Shown piece after piece: positions 40,353 through 47,891 of a DNA stretch of 64,000 nucleotides; positions within the stretch are counted from its first letter, which is position 1, and each line of letters begins with the position of its first letter. The stretch spans positions 62,001 through 126,000 of the IMG/VR virus record IMGVR_UViG_3300009103_000004; one strand, 5' to 3'. The position numbers were made by a program, and so were the translations under genes. Under the pieces are notes generated by a model, which saw nothing but the letters and a program-made list of their open reading frames with translations, was not told the DNA's origin and did not search any database. Source of the stretch: a virus.

Positions 40353-40606
40353 TGTTTCGGGTGTTCTAGGTTTCTACCCATCATATTGTTTACAAAATAC
40401 AGGGCACCTATATTACCTTCTAGCTCTGACAGTGTTCCACGTAATCTACGTAAAGACTCTCTATCTGCCTCATTCGGGTGTAGTCGGTAATACTCTATTA
40501 GAGCAGACACGTCTCTTATCTCAGCTTCCATATCTCTCAATGCTTCTGCAAAACCATACTTTTTACTTCGTAGCTGTGGGAAGTCAAATTCCATTTGAGT
40601 GCTCAC
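40349..40606 (-). CDS. Small helical protein
   Basis: 85 residues with a long helix. SKKYGFAEALRDMEAEIRD and EADRESLRRLRGTLSELEGNI look coiled-coil-like. It overlaps the membrane-anchored gene (4 nt) and the micropeptide gene (4 nt). No function is apparent. Position suggests a membrane-associated partner of the neighbours. Confidence 0.65.
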   Translation of the reverse strand: MSTQMEFDFPQLRSKKYGFAEALRDMEAEIRDVSALIEYYRLHPNEADRESLRRLRGTLSELEGNIGALYFVNNMMGRNLEHPKQ

Positions 40607-41220
40607 GGAGTCTTATTTGTTTTATGCTCAAGAGTAGGTAATGTCGTAGAGTTTTTCCTGTCATGAGCTTCTATATCGCGCTCAAGCTGCTCTATCAGTT
40701 CAGCTTCATCCCTATACAGCAGTTCCTCTTGTTTACTCTCTAGAGTATGATCAACTTCCTGTATTAGCACAGCTCGTAGCAAATCAGCCTCTACCACGTT
40801 TCCAGCTTCTATAGCATCATGGAAAAGCTCTGTAAACATTTGCGTAGCATCCCTATGTATGTTTGGAGTACGAGGTGTTTTAGTTCCATCTACGGGCCCC
40901 CACTGACTTATTGCAGCGTGATAGCCGTCAGAGTAAGAATCCATGGTACCCCCATGAAGAAACGATATCCCCATCTGGGTTTTGCCAGCTTCAAAACCAC
41001 GCTGATAACCTCGTTGGTCAGCCTCGTAAGCCTCATTGGTCTTAATGCGTAACTCACTGAATAAATCTGATATCTGAGCATCTTGAATAGTACTCTCTAC
41101 GTCAAACGTCTTTACCAAAAAGTTCAGACGTTCTATCTCATCCTTATGACCAACTAAAAAATACCCGCCTACGCAGATAATGTTTAAGATTGTCAGTACC
41201 CATATTGTGTTTTGTTTCAT
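40603..41220 (-). CDS. Membrane-anchored coiled-coil protein
   Basis: 205 residues. One membrane helix at 6-24 (IWVLTILNIICVGGYFL) is followed by charged helices (DEIERLNFLVKTF) and a Glu/Lys-rich C-terminus. No enzymatic motif. It could be a spanin-like or other envelope-spanning component. The neighbouring lipoprotein gene favours that, but there is no direct proof. Confidence 0.6.
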   Translation of the reverse strand: MKQNTIWVLTILNIICVGGYFLVGHKDEIERLNFLVKTFDVESTIQDAQISDLFSELRIKTNEAYEADQRGYQRGFEAGKTQMGISFLHGGTMDSYSDGYHAAISQWGPVDGTKTPRTPNIHRDATQMFTELFHDAIEAGNVVEADLLRAVLIQEVDHTLESKQEELLYRDEAELIEQLERDIEAHDRKNSTTLPTLEHKTNKTP

Positions 41221-41225
41221 TGTAT

Positions 41226-41750
41226 TTAGTGAATGTGAAAAGCCCCTAAACGTAGGAAGCTTATGAATTTACGTATGTAGTCTTTACTCTCTTTCCCTGA
41301 AAACTCAATAGCCAACGCATGTTGAGCACCTGAAATTACTCCAGATCTATGTTTTTTATACTTCTCGTTATCTTTACCCAAACTAACAGAACCATCTTTG
41401 TTGGCCCCGGGTATTGGGACCTCAAAATCCGGTATATCATCTAGGGCGTCTTCCAAAGCCTTTGCCATATTACTGGCATCTTTCTCAGTTACAACCTGTC
41501 CGCTGTTACTGTCATAGTGACCATCCCAGTCTACAACCTCCTTACAATGTATGGCGTAATCCTCATCTGATATGTCATGCTCCTTAGCCTCTTCTTCAGA
41601 CATCGCCAATACCTCTGTTCCTAATGGTTTCCAACCATACTTTGCTGCCAGCACTAAAATAGGTGACCACCCCCATATGTTCCAACGGAAGTAGTTATCA
41701 TCCTCTTTATCTGACTTAGACTCATCTACTGTATATAGGTCATACCCCAT
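41226..41750 (-). CDS. Unknown protein
   Basis: The ATG at 41750 (MGYDLYTVDES) follows AAGGAG, so it is preferred over an upstream start at 41822. 174 residues, acidic. WNIWGWSPILVLAAKYGW is an aromatic segment. The sequence is otherwise a mix of strands and DDIPDFEVPIPG loops, with a KDYIRKFISFLRLG helix at the end. No domain is recognised. Confidence 0.68.
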   Translation of the reverse strand: MGYDLYTVDESKSDKEDDNYFRWNIWGWSPILVLAAKYGWKPLGTEVLAMSEEEAKEHDISDEDYAIHCKEVVDWDGHYDSNSGQVVTEKDASNMAKALEDALDDIPDFEVPIPGANKDGSVSLGKDNEKYKKHRSGVISGAQHALAIEFSGKESKDYIRKFISFLRLGAFHIH

Positions 41751-41826
41751 ATTATGCAATTTCTCCTTCTTATGTGTTATGTGTTTATGAAGAACAATAT
41801 ATCTACTAACTAAAAACAACAAAACT

Positions 41827-42315
41827 ATGAAAACTATAAATATAATATTCTTCTCTTTGTTTCTTATAACAAACGCTTTGGTGGCAAAACCAACAACCTT
41901 TCTGACAGAGATAAACGATCACGCAAGTGAACCGGATCTCAGAAAGAAAATCGTTGGATACCGCGACTTAGGCGTGTCTGGTAATAATCGTTGTTTCTTG
42001 ATAGCAACAAGCATTTCCGGATGGACCGCCTCAAAGGCACACCTCGCCATGGGCGTAAATCACCTACTCTTCGAGAAGGTTGAATTACGTCTCGTAAATG
42101 GTAAATGGACCGTGCACAAACGGTGGTTCCACCCGGTAGTAAAGGGCCGTAAGACGCCTTATCTAAACTCTTCAATTTGGTACGCCGACCTCACCGAGCA
42201 TAACACCCTGAAGTTCAGGGATGATGCGAGGAAGTTGGTAACCGATTGGATGGACTATTTAAGGTTAGTCTACAACCCGATGCTAATTGCAATTGAAACA
42301 AGCAACGTAATATAA
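41827..42315 (+). CDS. Secreted protein, unknown
   Basis: 162 residues. A signal peptide is clear (MKTINIIFFSLFLITNALVA), cleaved probably after ALVA. The mature part is basic with FLIATSISGWTASKAHL and HKRWFHPVVKGRKTPYL. No known domain. It is one of two consecutive plus-strand genes. The second, at 42318, starts 3 nt after its stop. Confidence 0.72.
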   Translation: MKTINIIFFSLFLITNALVAKPTTFLTEINDHASEPDLRKKIVGYRDLGVSGNNRCFLIATSISGWTASKAHLAMGVNHLLFEKVELRLVNGKWTVHKRWFHPVVKGRKTPYLNSSIWYADLTEHNTLKFRDDARKLVTDWMDYLRLVYNPMLIAIETSNVI

Positions 42316-42317
42316 CC

Positions 42318-42464
42318 ATGGACATATTCGAAACAAAACCGTGGCATAGCTTCCAATGGCATGATCATTTGTGGCTGCTAATACCAGCCATAATATTATT
42401 AATGCCGTGGTGGGCGCCAAAGCTAAGCGACTTAATCTACTGGCTTAAAAACCGGAAGAGCTAG
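42318..42464 (+). CDS. 48-residue membrane protein
   Basis: The frame starts MDIFETKPWHSFQW. A hydrophobic segment follows (HLWLLIPAIILLMPWW), and the tail ends KNRKS. One membrane helix. It follows the secreted-protein gene within 3 nt and is followed by a strong terminator. It looks like a small partner of that protein. Confidence 0.6.
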   Translation: MDIFETKPWHSFQWHDHLWLLIPAIILLMPWWAPKLSDLIYWLKNRKS

Positions 42465-42473
42465 TCGCCAAAC

Positions 42474-42518
42474 AAAGAGAAGGTCCTGAAAGGGGGTAAA
42501 CAAATACACCTTCTCTTT
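42474..42518. terminator. Strong bidirectional terminator
   Basis: AAAGAGAAGGT pairs with ACCTTCTCTTT (11 bp) around a 23-nt loop, with T-rich sequence at the right end. It separates the convergent plus-strand pair and the minus-strand gene at 42529. Confidence 0.8.
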
Positions 42519-42528
42519 TACCTAACAA

Positions 42529-42873
42529 CTAAGATTTTGATATGTTCTTGTTAAACTTAAGTAGCCCCGAATCAGTGATTACCTTGTCCACTACGAGAGT
42601 CATGGTACTAAGTATGTCACCTTGTGCCTCTTGCTGCTTATCATTAATGTCAGCTTGAGCGCTAACAAAATTACTCATTGCAAGAGTTCCGATACCCAGC
42701 TCCTTGACTACAGTAGTCAGGGATTTGTTTAGGGTATCCATTTTTTTATCTATCTGCTCACTCAGCTGAACTTGACGCTCCATCAACTGGATCATCTGTT
42801 CCATCATCTGAGTGGGTCCCACTGTCTGTGGGTAGTTTATTACGTTCCCCGATTCGTCTGTTATTATTTCCAT
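42529..42873 (-). CDS. Coiled-coil protein, unknown
   Basis: 114 residues. A long Gln/Met-rich helix (GPTQMMEQMIQLMERQVQ) is likely to be coiled-coil, followed by DTLNKSLTTVVKELGIG. It overlaps the upstream gene by 116 nt in a different frame. The start MEIITDESGNVINYP is an acceptable fold but may lie too early. Confidence 0.6.
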   Translation of the reverse strand: MEIITDESGNVINYPQTVGPTQMMEQMIQLMERQVQLSEQIDKKMDTLNKSLTTVVKELGIGTLAMSNFVSAQADINDKQQEAQGDILSTMTLVVDKVITDSGLLKFNKNISKS

Positions 42874-42997
42874 CTTCTTCTAGTATTGTTATTAATTTAT
42901 CTAACCTGTCACTAATAGAATCTAGTGACTGTACCAATCTAGGTAGCGTTCCCTCGTAGAACTGAACGCCCCTGCTTGTTTCGTGGAATTGAATCAT
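42758..42997 (-). CDS. Small phage-type protein
   Basis: 79 residues. The N-terminus MIQFHETSRGVQFYEGTLPRL then SISDRLDKLITIL follows a common phage pattern ('..G..FYE..LP.L...L..IA..L'). The acidic/Ser tail lies over the coiled-coil gene. The start is 7 nt downstream of the tmRNA-like RNA on the minus strand. Confidence 0.65.
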   Translation of the reverse strand: MIQFHETSRGVQFYEGTLPRLVQSLDSISDRLDKLITILEEDGNNNRRIGERNKLPTDSGTHSDDGTDDPVDGASSSAE

Positions 42998-43003
42998 AAA
43001 AAA

Positions 43004-43074
43004 TGGTGGAGGTGGGCAGATTCGAACTGCCGTACCATTATCGCACGGACAATGGTCGAAACCGATTCACCCCC
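43004..43074 (-). ncRNA. tmRNA-like tRNA domain without a message domain
   Basis: The minus strand begins GGGGGTGAATCGGTTTCGAC, matching the conserved 5' end of tmRNA (GGGGxTG..T.GGxTTCGAC). It ends in a T arm GGCAG-TTCGAAT-CTGCC, acceptor strand CACCTCC and ACCA. The acceptor stem pairs GGGGGTG with CACCTCC and carries a G3-U70 pair and A73, the identity of alanine. Between them a 9-bp stem (ACCATTGTC/GATAATGGT) with a CGTGC loop replaces the helix P2-tag-pseudoknot region. Total length is 71 nt, so there is no tag ORF. It overlaps the last 12 codons of the gene at 43038. Confidence 0.65.
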
Positions 43075-43442
43075 ACAATGTTAATAAGTTTAGCTCTTGT
43101 ACGCCTAGCGTCCTCAAGCGCCCTGTTATAAGTTAGGCGTTTCTTACCAAGTTTCCAAACCCAACCTGTTGGGTGTTGCAAGTATGTTGCGCCATTCTCC
43201 CGAAATGTCCCTGCCCAAAACGGGAGGACAAAACATTTGGATAAGGATACCACCTCTTTGTGGTCTTCATACTTTCTCTTAAACCTAAGCTCTGGTGCCT
43301 TACAGGTACCGTCAGCTAGAAACTCTATAATCTCAACACCTAAGTCTACTCTTGGGTAATCACGTAGCTGCACGTGCCTGTACCTGCTTCCCACCGCTAA
43401 TGATCTAGTCCCATCTACAATATTAATTATTTTATCATGCAT
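43038..43442 (-). CDS. Unknown basic protein
   Basis: 134 residues, basic. It carries a KCFVLPFWAGTFRENGATYLQHP region and a Lys/Arg-rich end (WVWKLGKKRLTYNRALEDARRTRAKLI). It may bind nucleic acid. Its last 12 codons overlap the tmRNA-like gene, so RNA processing would destroy the end of its message. A GTGTTATATATA motif lies 50 nt upstream. Confidence 0.65.
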   Translation of the reverse strand: MHDKIINIVDGTRSLAVGSRYRHVQLRDYPRVDLGVEIIEFLADGTCKAPELRFKRKYEDHKEVVSLSKCFVLPFWAGTFRENGATYLQHPTGWVWKLGKKRLTYNRALEDARRTRAKLINIVGVNRFRPLSVR

Positions 43443-43491
43443 CTTGTCCTTGTCTGATAGTTATACATATATGTAGGATAATCCCTACAAT

Positions 43492-43503
43492 TATATATAA
43501 CAC
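43492..43503 (-). promoter_or_regulatory. Recurrent promoter motif (GTGTTATATATA)
   Basis: Plus strand TATATATAACAC, 50 nt upstream of the ATG at 43442, is a near-exact copy of the motif found at 29601 and elsewhere. Confidence 0.55.
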
Positions 43504-43571
43504 AAGATGCTAATTAGTTCTACTGATTAATAGGTAAAAAAAATTATTTAAATTGGGACTAGGGCCCCCTT

Positions 43572-44183
43572 CTATTCATATCCCTTAAAATCTGCAGGAG
43601 ATAGTTTTCTTACAAGTTCCTTACCAGTAACCTTGTCCAAGTAAGTAACATTTGGAAAGCTTCCGGGTCCGAATGCATTGGATGATGTGGGTGTATGGCC
43701 CTCATCAACTAGCTTCAAAAAAGTTTTTCTAGCAGGGCCTTCGACATAAGTATTCGCAAAATCCTTCTGCCATTCGCCAAAATGCTTTCTACTCATAACG
43801 CCGGTCGCAACATTACCATATGACTTACCAAGCATTGGACCGCGCATTGCTGCTTTGGGGTCTTTTAAGTAGTCATCATAGGTGCTAAAAAATTTTCTCA
43901 TCCCACTAGGATTAAGTCTCTTAGCCTCGTTATACCAAGGGTTAACAGGCTGTTCTTTGCTAACATTCCCTAGAGAGAGCGGTTTCTTTGGCATTTGCCC
44001 AACCTTAGGAACAGATCTCCTAACATTAGGAACAGGTCTTACAATAGCAGAAGATTCTGGATGTTTAAATGATTTTGGTATTGGAGGAGGAGCTACAGCT
44101 CGTGGCTTTAACTTGGGGCGTACCTTGGGCTTTATTCTGGGAACAGCTTCCTTAACCAGCCAATACTTTTCCTTGTTGGTCAT
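43572..44183 (-). CDS. Tagged basic Pro-rich protein (cassette member 1)
   Basis: I set the start at the ATG at 44183 (MTNKEKYWLVKEA) that forms TGATG with the previous stop. 203 residues. After the tag comes VPRIKPKVRPKLKPRA (basic Pro-rich module). Further Pro-rich sequence leads into a folded C-terminal half (GKSYGNVATGVMSRKHFG ... PNVTYLDKVTGKELV). It ends near a natural stop with no terminator. Probably a structural or packaged protein. The tag is the best evidence for membership. Confidence 0.8.
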   Translation of the reverse strand: MTNKEKYWLVKEAVPRIKPKVRPKLKPRAVAPPPIPKSFKHPESSAIVRPVPNVRRSVPKVGQMPKKPLSLGNVSKEQPVNPWYNEAKRLNPSGMRKFFSTYDDYLKDPKAAMRGPMLGKSYGNVATGVMSRKHFGEWQKDFANTYVEGPARKTFLKLVDEGHTPTSSNAFGPGSFPNVTYLDKVTGKELVRKLSPADFKGYE

Positions 44184-44608
44184 CAACCACCTGTGTAATG
44201 CGGAAATTGATTTCCAAGAAGTTTCTTTAGTTTCTCACTCTGAGCAGATGAGTCTAAAGTTCCCCAAGACCCAGTACCATATCTTTTATTGTAGCTATCT
44301 ATTGCAGAACGACCAGCAGCGTTGGCTCTATCCTGCTGCCACTTAGCTCTCCCGGTAAGTGGAGGAGGAGCGGGAGCTGGGATCGACACGTTTACTGGAG
44401 GAACTGGAGGAGGAGATCCAACTGGTGGTTTTTTAGAAACATTACCGGGATTGTGTGGTACAGTTGGCTTAACTACCTTTCCCTTGGCGGGTGGTGCTAT
44501 TTGAGCTCCACTGGCAGAATCAAATGTCCCATACGAATCAGAGTATGATCCAGACGTTGAGTTAGACTCAGCTAACTTTACTAAAAAATATTTCTCTTTA
44601 TTGTTCAT
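44183..44608 (-). CDS. Tagged protein (cassette member 2)
   Basis: 141 residues. The tag MNNKEKYFLVKLA is followed by a Ser/Gly-rich stretch, then a Pro/Ala/Lys-rich part (PPAKGKVVKPTVPH and a PPPVPPVN run) and a folded-looking end (WQQDRANAAGRSAIDSY). There is no recognised domain. It shares only the tag and low-complexity character with its neighbours. Confidence 0.78.
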   Translation of the reverse strand: MNNKEKYFLVKLAESNSTSGSYSDSYGTFDSASGAQIAPPAKGKVVKPTVPHNPGNVSKKPPVGSPPPVPPVNVSIPAPAPPPLTGRAKWQQDRANAAGRSAIDSYNKRYGTGSWGTLDSSAQSEKLKKLLGNQFPHYTGG

Positions 44609-44618
44609 AGTTATTTGT

Positions 44619-44927
44619 TCATTTCAGACCGCCAGAAGCAGCTAATATCCCGGCCAAGGCAGCAGGTATCATAGCAGCTTGGTAGGGGTTCATTTGAAAT
44701 GGGTTTACGTATTCCCACCAGTTATCTCGTTTTCGCGTAGTAAAGAATCCATCTTCTCCCCGTTGTCTGATGTCTCTAACTTCCTTCTTATATTCTGACA
44801 TTGGCTCGCAATACGTACCATCTTCCTTTTCAACACACCAACGTTCAGGAACTTCTCTCTTGGGATCTGGTTCCTGAATCCCAAAAAAAGCTTCCTTAAC
44901 CAGCCAATATTTCTCTTTGTTGTTCAT
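44619..44927 (-). CDS. Tagged protein (cassette member 3)
   Basis: 102 residues: tag MNNKEKYWLVKEA, then acidic PKREVPERWCVEKEDGTYCEP, then RQRGEDGFFTTRKRDNWW. It ends in a hydrophobic segment (MIPAALAGILAASGGLK) that may be a membrane helix. No Pro-rich module. It lies 10 nt from the previous gene. Confidence 0.78.
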   Translation of the reverse strand: MNNKEKYWLVKEAFFGIQEPDPKREVPERWCVEKEDGTYCEPMSEYKKEVRDIRQRGEDGFFTTRKRDNWWEYVNPFQMNPYQAAMIPAALAGILAASGGLK

Positions 44928-44929
44928 GG

Positions 44930-45271
44930 TTACTCCTTTCCTTCCTCAGAATTAAGATATTCTAAATTAGCTATATCCTGTTCTGTAAGTTCTTCGCCTC
45001 TCTTTTTCTTAGCCTCTAGGTCTTTCTTTTGTTTTTTTGCTCTTCCGCCTAAAGGTCCCGTAGTATGAAGGGGAGCATAAGCACCTATTGACGCGCCAGG
45101 CATAAAAAGAGACATTAAAGTAGCGTAAGCCCGAACCTTATCCTTATTAAAAGGCTTGGCATTAGGTCCACGCATTCTAGCTACCAAGCCGGGGTGTTTG
45201 ATGCCACGCTCTTCCCAGGATTTATATTCCTTTGCAGTTTTGAATAGAAAATATTTCTCTTTGTTACTCAT
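44930..45271 (-). CDS. Tagged protein (cassette member 4)
   Basis: 113 residues. Tag MSNKEKYFLFKTA. Then a Gly/Arg/Lys-rich body with KPFNKDKVRAYATLMSLFM and GAYAPLHTTGPLGG, ending KKQKKDLEAKKKRGEEL and an acidic tail. It may bind nucleic acid. No known domain. Confidence 0.78.
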   Translation of the reverse strand: MSNKEKYFLFKTAKEYKSWEERGIKHPGLVARMRGPNAKPFNKDKVRAYATLMSLFMPGASIGAYAPLHTTGPLGGRAKKQKKDLEAKKKRGEELTEQDIANLEYLNSEEGKE

Positions 45272-45274
45272 CAG

Positions 45275-45820
45275 TTACATTATAGACGCTCGAAAAGCTT
45301 TCAACTTCTCGTTCGCAGTTTGCTCTCGTATCCATTCAAGATTCTTTCTCCGATGCTCTATATACTCTCTTCTCTCTTCTTCAGTAGGTGGCTCGTGTCC
45401 ACGTCGTGCCCTCCAGTCATCAAGATCCTTGGTTTCAGAAATATTCTTTTCGTAAACCTCCAACAATCTACCCAAATCCTTCCTATCAAAACTAGGTGCG
45501 CCTACCCTTCCTTCCAAGAAATCATCTGGCGAATTATGAGTACCCTCAATCATACGATCCTCTAAAAGACGATTGACCAATTCTTTGTCGGTCTCCCCCC
45601 AAAACTTATACCAAGGCCGATCTTCCCCATGCATCATCTCATGCACCAAAGGACCTTCAGTCCCCTTATCCCCCAGCCATCCTGTTACGTTATACTTGTC
45701 AGCAGCATCTCCACCCTCAGTTAATCGAATGTCATCAGGAGTGAGCTCTCTATCGTATCCGGCAATACCCAAGCCCATACCAGCTAACTTAACCAAATAA
45801 TATTTCTCTTTGTTATTCAT
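45275..45820 (-). CDS. Tagged putative zinc metallopeptidase (cassette member 5)
   Basis: 181 residues. After the tag MNNKEKYYLVKLA comes GPLVHEMMHGEDRPWYKFW, where H60-E61-x-x-H64 is the HExxH zinc-protease motif. A C-terminal helix (REYIEHRRKNLEWIREQ) follows. The third zinc ligand is not evident (Glu or Asp downstream is possible). It is the only enzyme motif in the cassette, so it may process tagged proteins during assembly or act in the host. That is inference. Confidence 0.75.
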   Translation of the reverse strand: MNNKEKYYLVKLAGMGLGIAGYDRELTPDDIRLTEGGDAADKYNVTGWLGDKGTEGPLVHEMMHGEDRPWYKFWGETDKELVNRLLEDRMIEGTHNSPDDFLEGRVGAPSFDRKDLGRLLEVYEKNISETKDLDDWRARRGHEPPTEEERREYIEHRRKNLEWIREQTANEKLKAFRASIM

Positions 45821-46007
45821 TTTCTATTTTAATTAAAAAACAACCTATGTTCTTACTTAGCTGTGTAACTCGTTCCAGAGCTTCTTCTTTTTTCTTACCC
45901 CGCATTTTTTTAGCTTCCTCATAAAGGTCCAGTATAAAGTCATTAGTTATCTTATGTTTAACCACGCCAACTACTTTATCTTCCTTACTCAAGGTGACTG
46001 ATTCCAT
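45813..46007 (-). CDS. Small untagged protein inside the cassette
   Basis: 64 residues, MESVTLSKEDKVVGVVKH start, helical and Lys/Glu-rich, ending IGCFLIKIENE. It lacks the tag that nearly all its neighbours carry and overlaps the tagged genes on both sides by 1-8 nt. It could be a chaperone or scaffold for them. Function unknown. Confidence 0.65.
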   Translation of the reverse strand: MESVTLSKEDKVVGVVKHKITNDFILDLYEEAKKMRGKKKEEALERVTQLSKNIGCFLIKIENE

Positions 46008-46735
46008 TAAGGGTTATACTTACTAGAGGTACTAGGAGAATATATATCCCTAAGCGCACCAGACATAGGACCCTCTTCAGCCCAGCCTCGTTGGAACTCA
46101 AGGTCGTCAAGGTCGTCATAAACAGAACCAGGTCTTTTATTGCTCCTAGCCCAGGGAGGTGCGTCGTCGGATATGCCAGTCGGACGTTTACCACTTAGAG
46201 ACCTCTGATAATCTGCCCATCCTGGAGACATAGCAGTCGGTATGGGGTCGCCGGGCTTCCAGAGAGGTGGAGGGTCTTTGGGGAATACGGGTTTTTTGGG
46301 AGTCCGCTTAGTCTTAGGAGCACCAGTTATAGGACTAGTTCCTTTACTTCCTCCTGAAGGAGGACTTTTCCAAGTCGCCTGTGGGGTTCCAAATCTTTTA
46401 AGTTCCGTTTCATTCGGAAACCATTTTCTCATAAATAGCTCTCTTTGTTGTTCGAGAGGCGAATTTCCGCGTAATTCTCTATCGAGAGACTTCGGCTTAG
46501 CTGTCACCTCTTTTTGTTTACCAGTTATAGGACTAGTTCCTTTACTTCCTCCTGAAGGATTTGTAACGGCTGCTGTTTGCTTGCCTGATGGTGGCTTGGA
46601 CTTAATAGGAAATACGTCTGTGTCCCTTGGGACTTGTATCGGCTTAGCTAAAACCTTGCTAGGCTTGGGCCTAACCTTAGGTCTAATCTTAGGTATAGCG
46701 TACTTAACCAAATAATATTTCTCTTTGTTGTTCAT
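46007..46735 (-). CDS. Tagged basic Pro-rich protein (cassette member 6)
   Basis: 242 residues. Tag MNNKEKYYLVKYA and module IPKIRPKVRPKPSKVLAKP, then the AVTNPSGGSKGTSPITG block. PPSGGSKGTSPITG is repeated later in the protein, an internal duplication. The C-terminus is Pro/Asp/Arg-rich with no folded domain. It is an extended, disordered protein and a probable structural or packaged component. Confidence 0.78.
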   Translation of the reverse strand: MNNKEKYYLVKYAIPKIRPKVRPKPSKVLAKPIQVPRDTDVFPIKSKPPSGKQTAAVTNPSGGSKGTSPITGKQKEVTAKPKSLDRELRGNSPLEQQRELFMRKWFPNETELKRFGTPQATWKSPPSGGSKGTSPITGAPKTKRTPKKPVFPKDPPPLWKPGDPIPTAMSPGWADYQRSLSGKRPTGISDDAPPWARSNKRPGSVYDDLDDLEFQRGWAEEGPMSGALRDIYSPSTSSKYNP

Positions 46736-47349
46736 TTCCTTGGGGTCATGTTATAGCCTGTTATTTCTTCTTTGTTAGTGGTAAGATTCGTGTTAATTGG
46801 AGTCCCAGTTGCGTAAGTTCTCGTAGGAGCATTTCCAGTCATGGCAAAAGAACCTAACGCTTGTTGCCAAGGACTCTGCGCAGTACCTGGTTGGTTTGTA
46901 GTAATCTGATCCTTAGTTATATTGCCGTTCTGCATCACTGTCTCAGCACTAACATGTTCCCCGAACTGCTTGGCTTGATTGTTCATGCCTGGTGTAGGAT
47001 TAGCAGATATTCTATCTCCCATAGTGTTCATGTCTGAGCCATATAAAGAAGTGGTAGCTTTGTTTTGCGCCCAAGTCTTGGCTCCTTGTGGTGCAAAACT
47101 ATTCCACATGGTGCCCGCCATACCTACCAGTGGCTGGGCAACCGTATTGAACATAGCGCCAGCTTGCTGTCCAGCTTGCCCAGCTTGCTGTAATACGTTA
47201 GTTGGTTTTTCACTCATTACTCCTGCGGGAGGTCCTGAGAAAGCTGCACCTATCGAGCCTGCAGGATGTTTGAAAAAGTCTCCTACAGAATAGTTCTGTT
47301 GGTTGGCTAACTTAGTTAAATATAATTTTTCTTTGTTGTTCATATTCAT
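46732..47349 (-). CDS. Tagged protein (cassette member 7)
   Basis: 205 residues. The start is MNMNNKEKLYLTKLA with an ATGA overlap on the previous gene. The body is Gly/Ala/Gln-rich with PAGSIGAAFSGPPAGVM and GQAGQQAGAMFN, and a QALGSFAMTGNAPTRTYATG end. The tag is slightly divergent (LYLTKL). It looks disordered. No enzymatic motif. Confidence 0.75.
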   Translation of the reverse strand: MNMNNKEKLYLTKLANQQNYSVGDFFKHPAGSIGAAFSGPPAGVMSEKPTNVLQQAGQAGQQAGAMFNTVAQPLVGMAGTMWNSFAPQGAKTWAQNKATTSLYGSDMNTMGDRISANPTPGMNNQAKQFGEHVSAETVMQNGNITKDQITTNQPGTAQSPWQQALGSFAMTGNAPTRTYATGTPINTNLTTNKEEITGYNMTPRK

Positions 47350-47891
47350 CGAGTACTGTTTTGATCCAAAGCACGAGAGTTAGGAAATGATCTAGAATCC
47401 AGTTGACTTCCTACTACACCGCCAGCACCCATAGCAGCAGGAACAGCAAGAACAGAAGCGGGGATGCCGCCCTTTTGAGCTGCCTGTCCTGACAAACCTC
47501 CGCCAGATGGGTTAAACTTTAGCTCATCAACTACAGAACGAGGTATTACAGGAGCAGTTGTATCCATTTTCTTAGGTGCCTGCAGTTTAGGTCTGGGGGT
47601 TGAAGGCGAAGCTGCTGGCGGAGCTGCTGCTGGAGCTGGCCTCTTAGGCATGGGCATAACGTTTGGTGTCTCTCCCTTTGAAGGATTTGTAGCAGCTCCT
47701 GGTCTCCTACCACTAGAACGAAGATGTTCAAACGAATCTTTGTTCTCACGTACGCGTTTAAGATAATGCTCTAAATGAAGATCTCTATGACCAAAGCGTG
47801 GGTCAGCCTTAGGCCTTGGGCGAGGATTTGGCCTAACCTTTAACCTAGGAACAGCTTCCTTAACTAAAAAATATTTCTCCTTATTATTCAT
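47346..47891 (-). CDS. Tagged basic Pro-rich protein (cassette member 8)
   Basis: 181 residues. Tag MNNKEKYFLVKEA, module VPRLKVRPNPRPRPKADP, and the GAATNPSKGETPN block, then an Ala/Pro-rich stretch (APAAAPPAASPSTP) and a hydrophobic ASVLAVPAAMGAGGVVG region. Its end overlaps member 7 by 4 nt, so the cassette is translated as one block. Likely a structural or packaged role. Confidence 0.78.
   Translation of the reverse strand: MNNKEKYFLVKEAVPRLKVRPNPRPRPKADPRFGHRDLHLEHYLKRVRENKDSFEHLRSSGRRPGAATNPSKGETPNVMPMPKRPAPAAAPPAASPSTPRPKLQAPKKMDTTAPVIPRSVVDELKFNPSGGGLSGQAAQKGGIPASVLAVPAAMGAGGVVGSQLDSRSFPNSRALDQNSTR

Noticed and set aside
43004-43074. A canonical tRNA (for example His) at the tmRNA-like locus
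   Set aside because: The D arm would have only 3 bp and the anticodon loop would lack U33. The 5' end matches the tmRNA signature instead.
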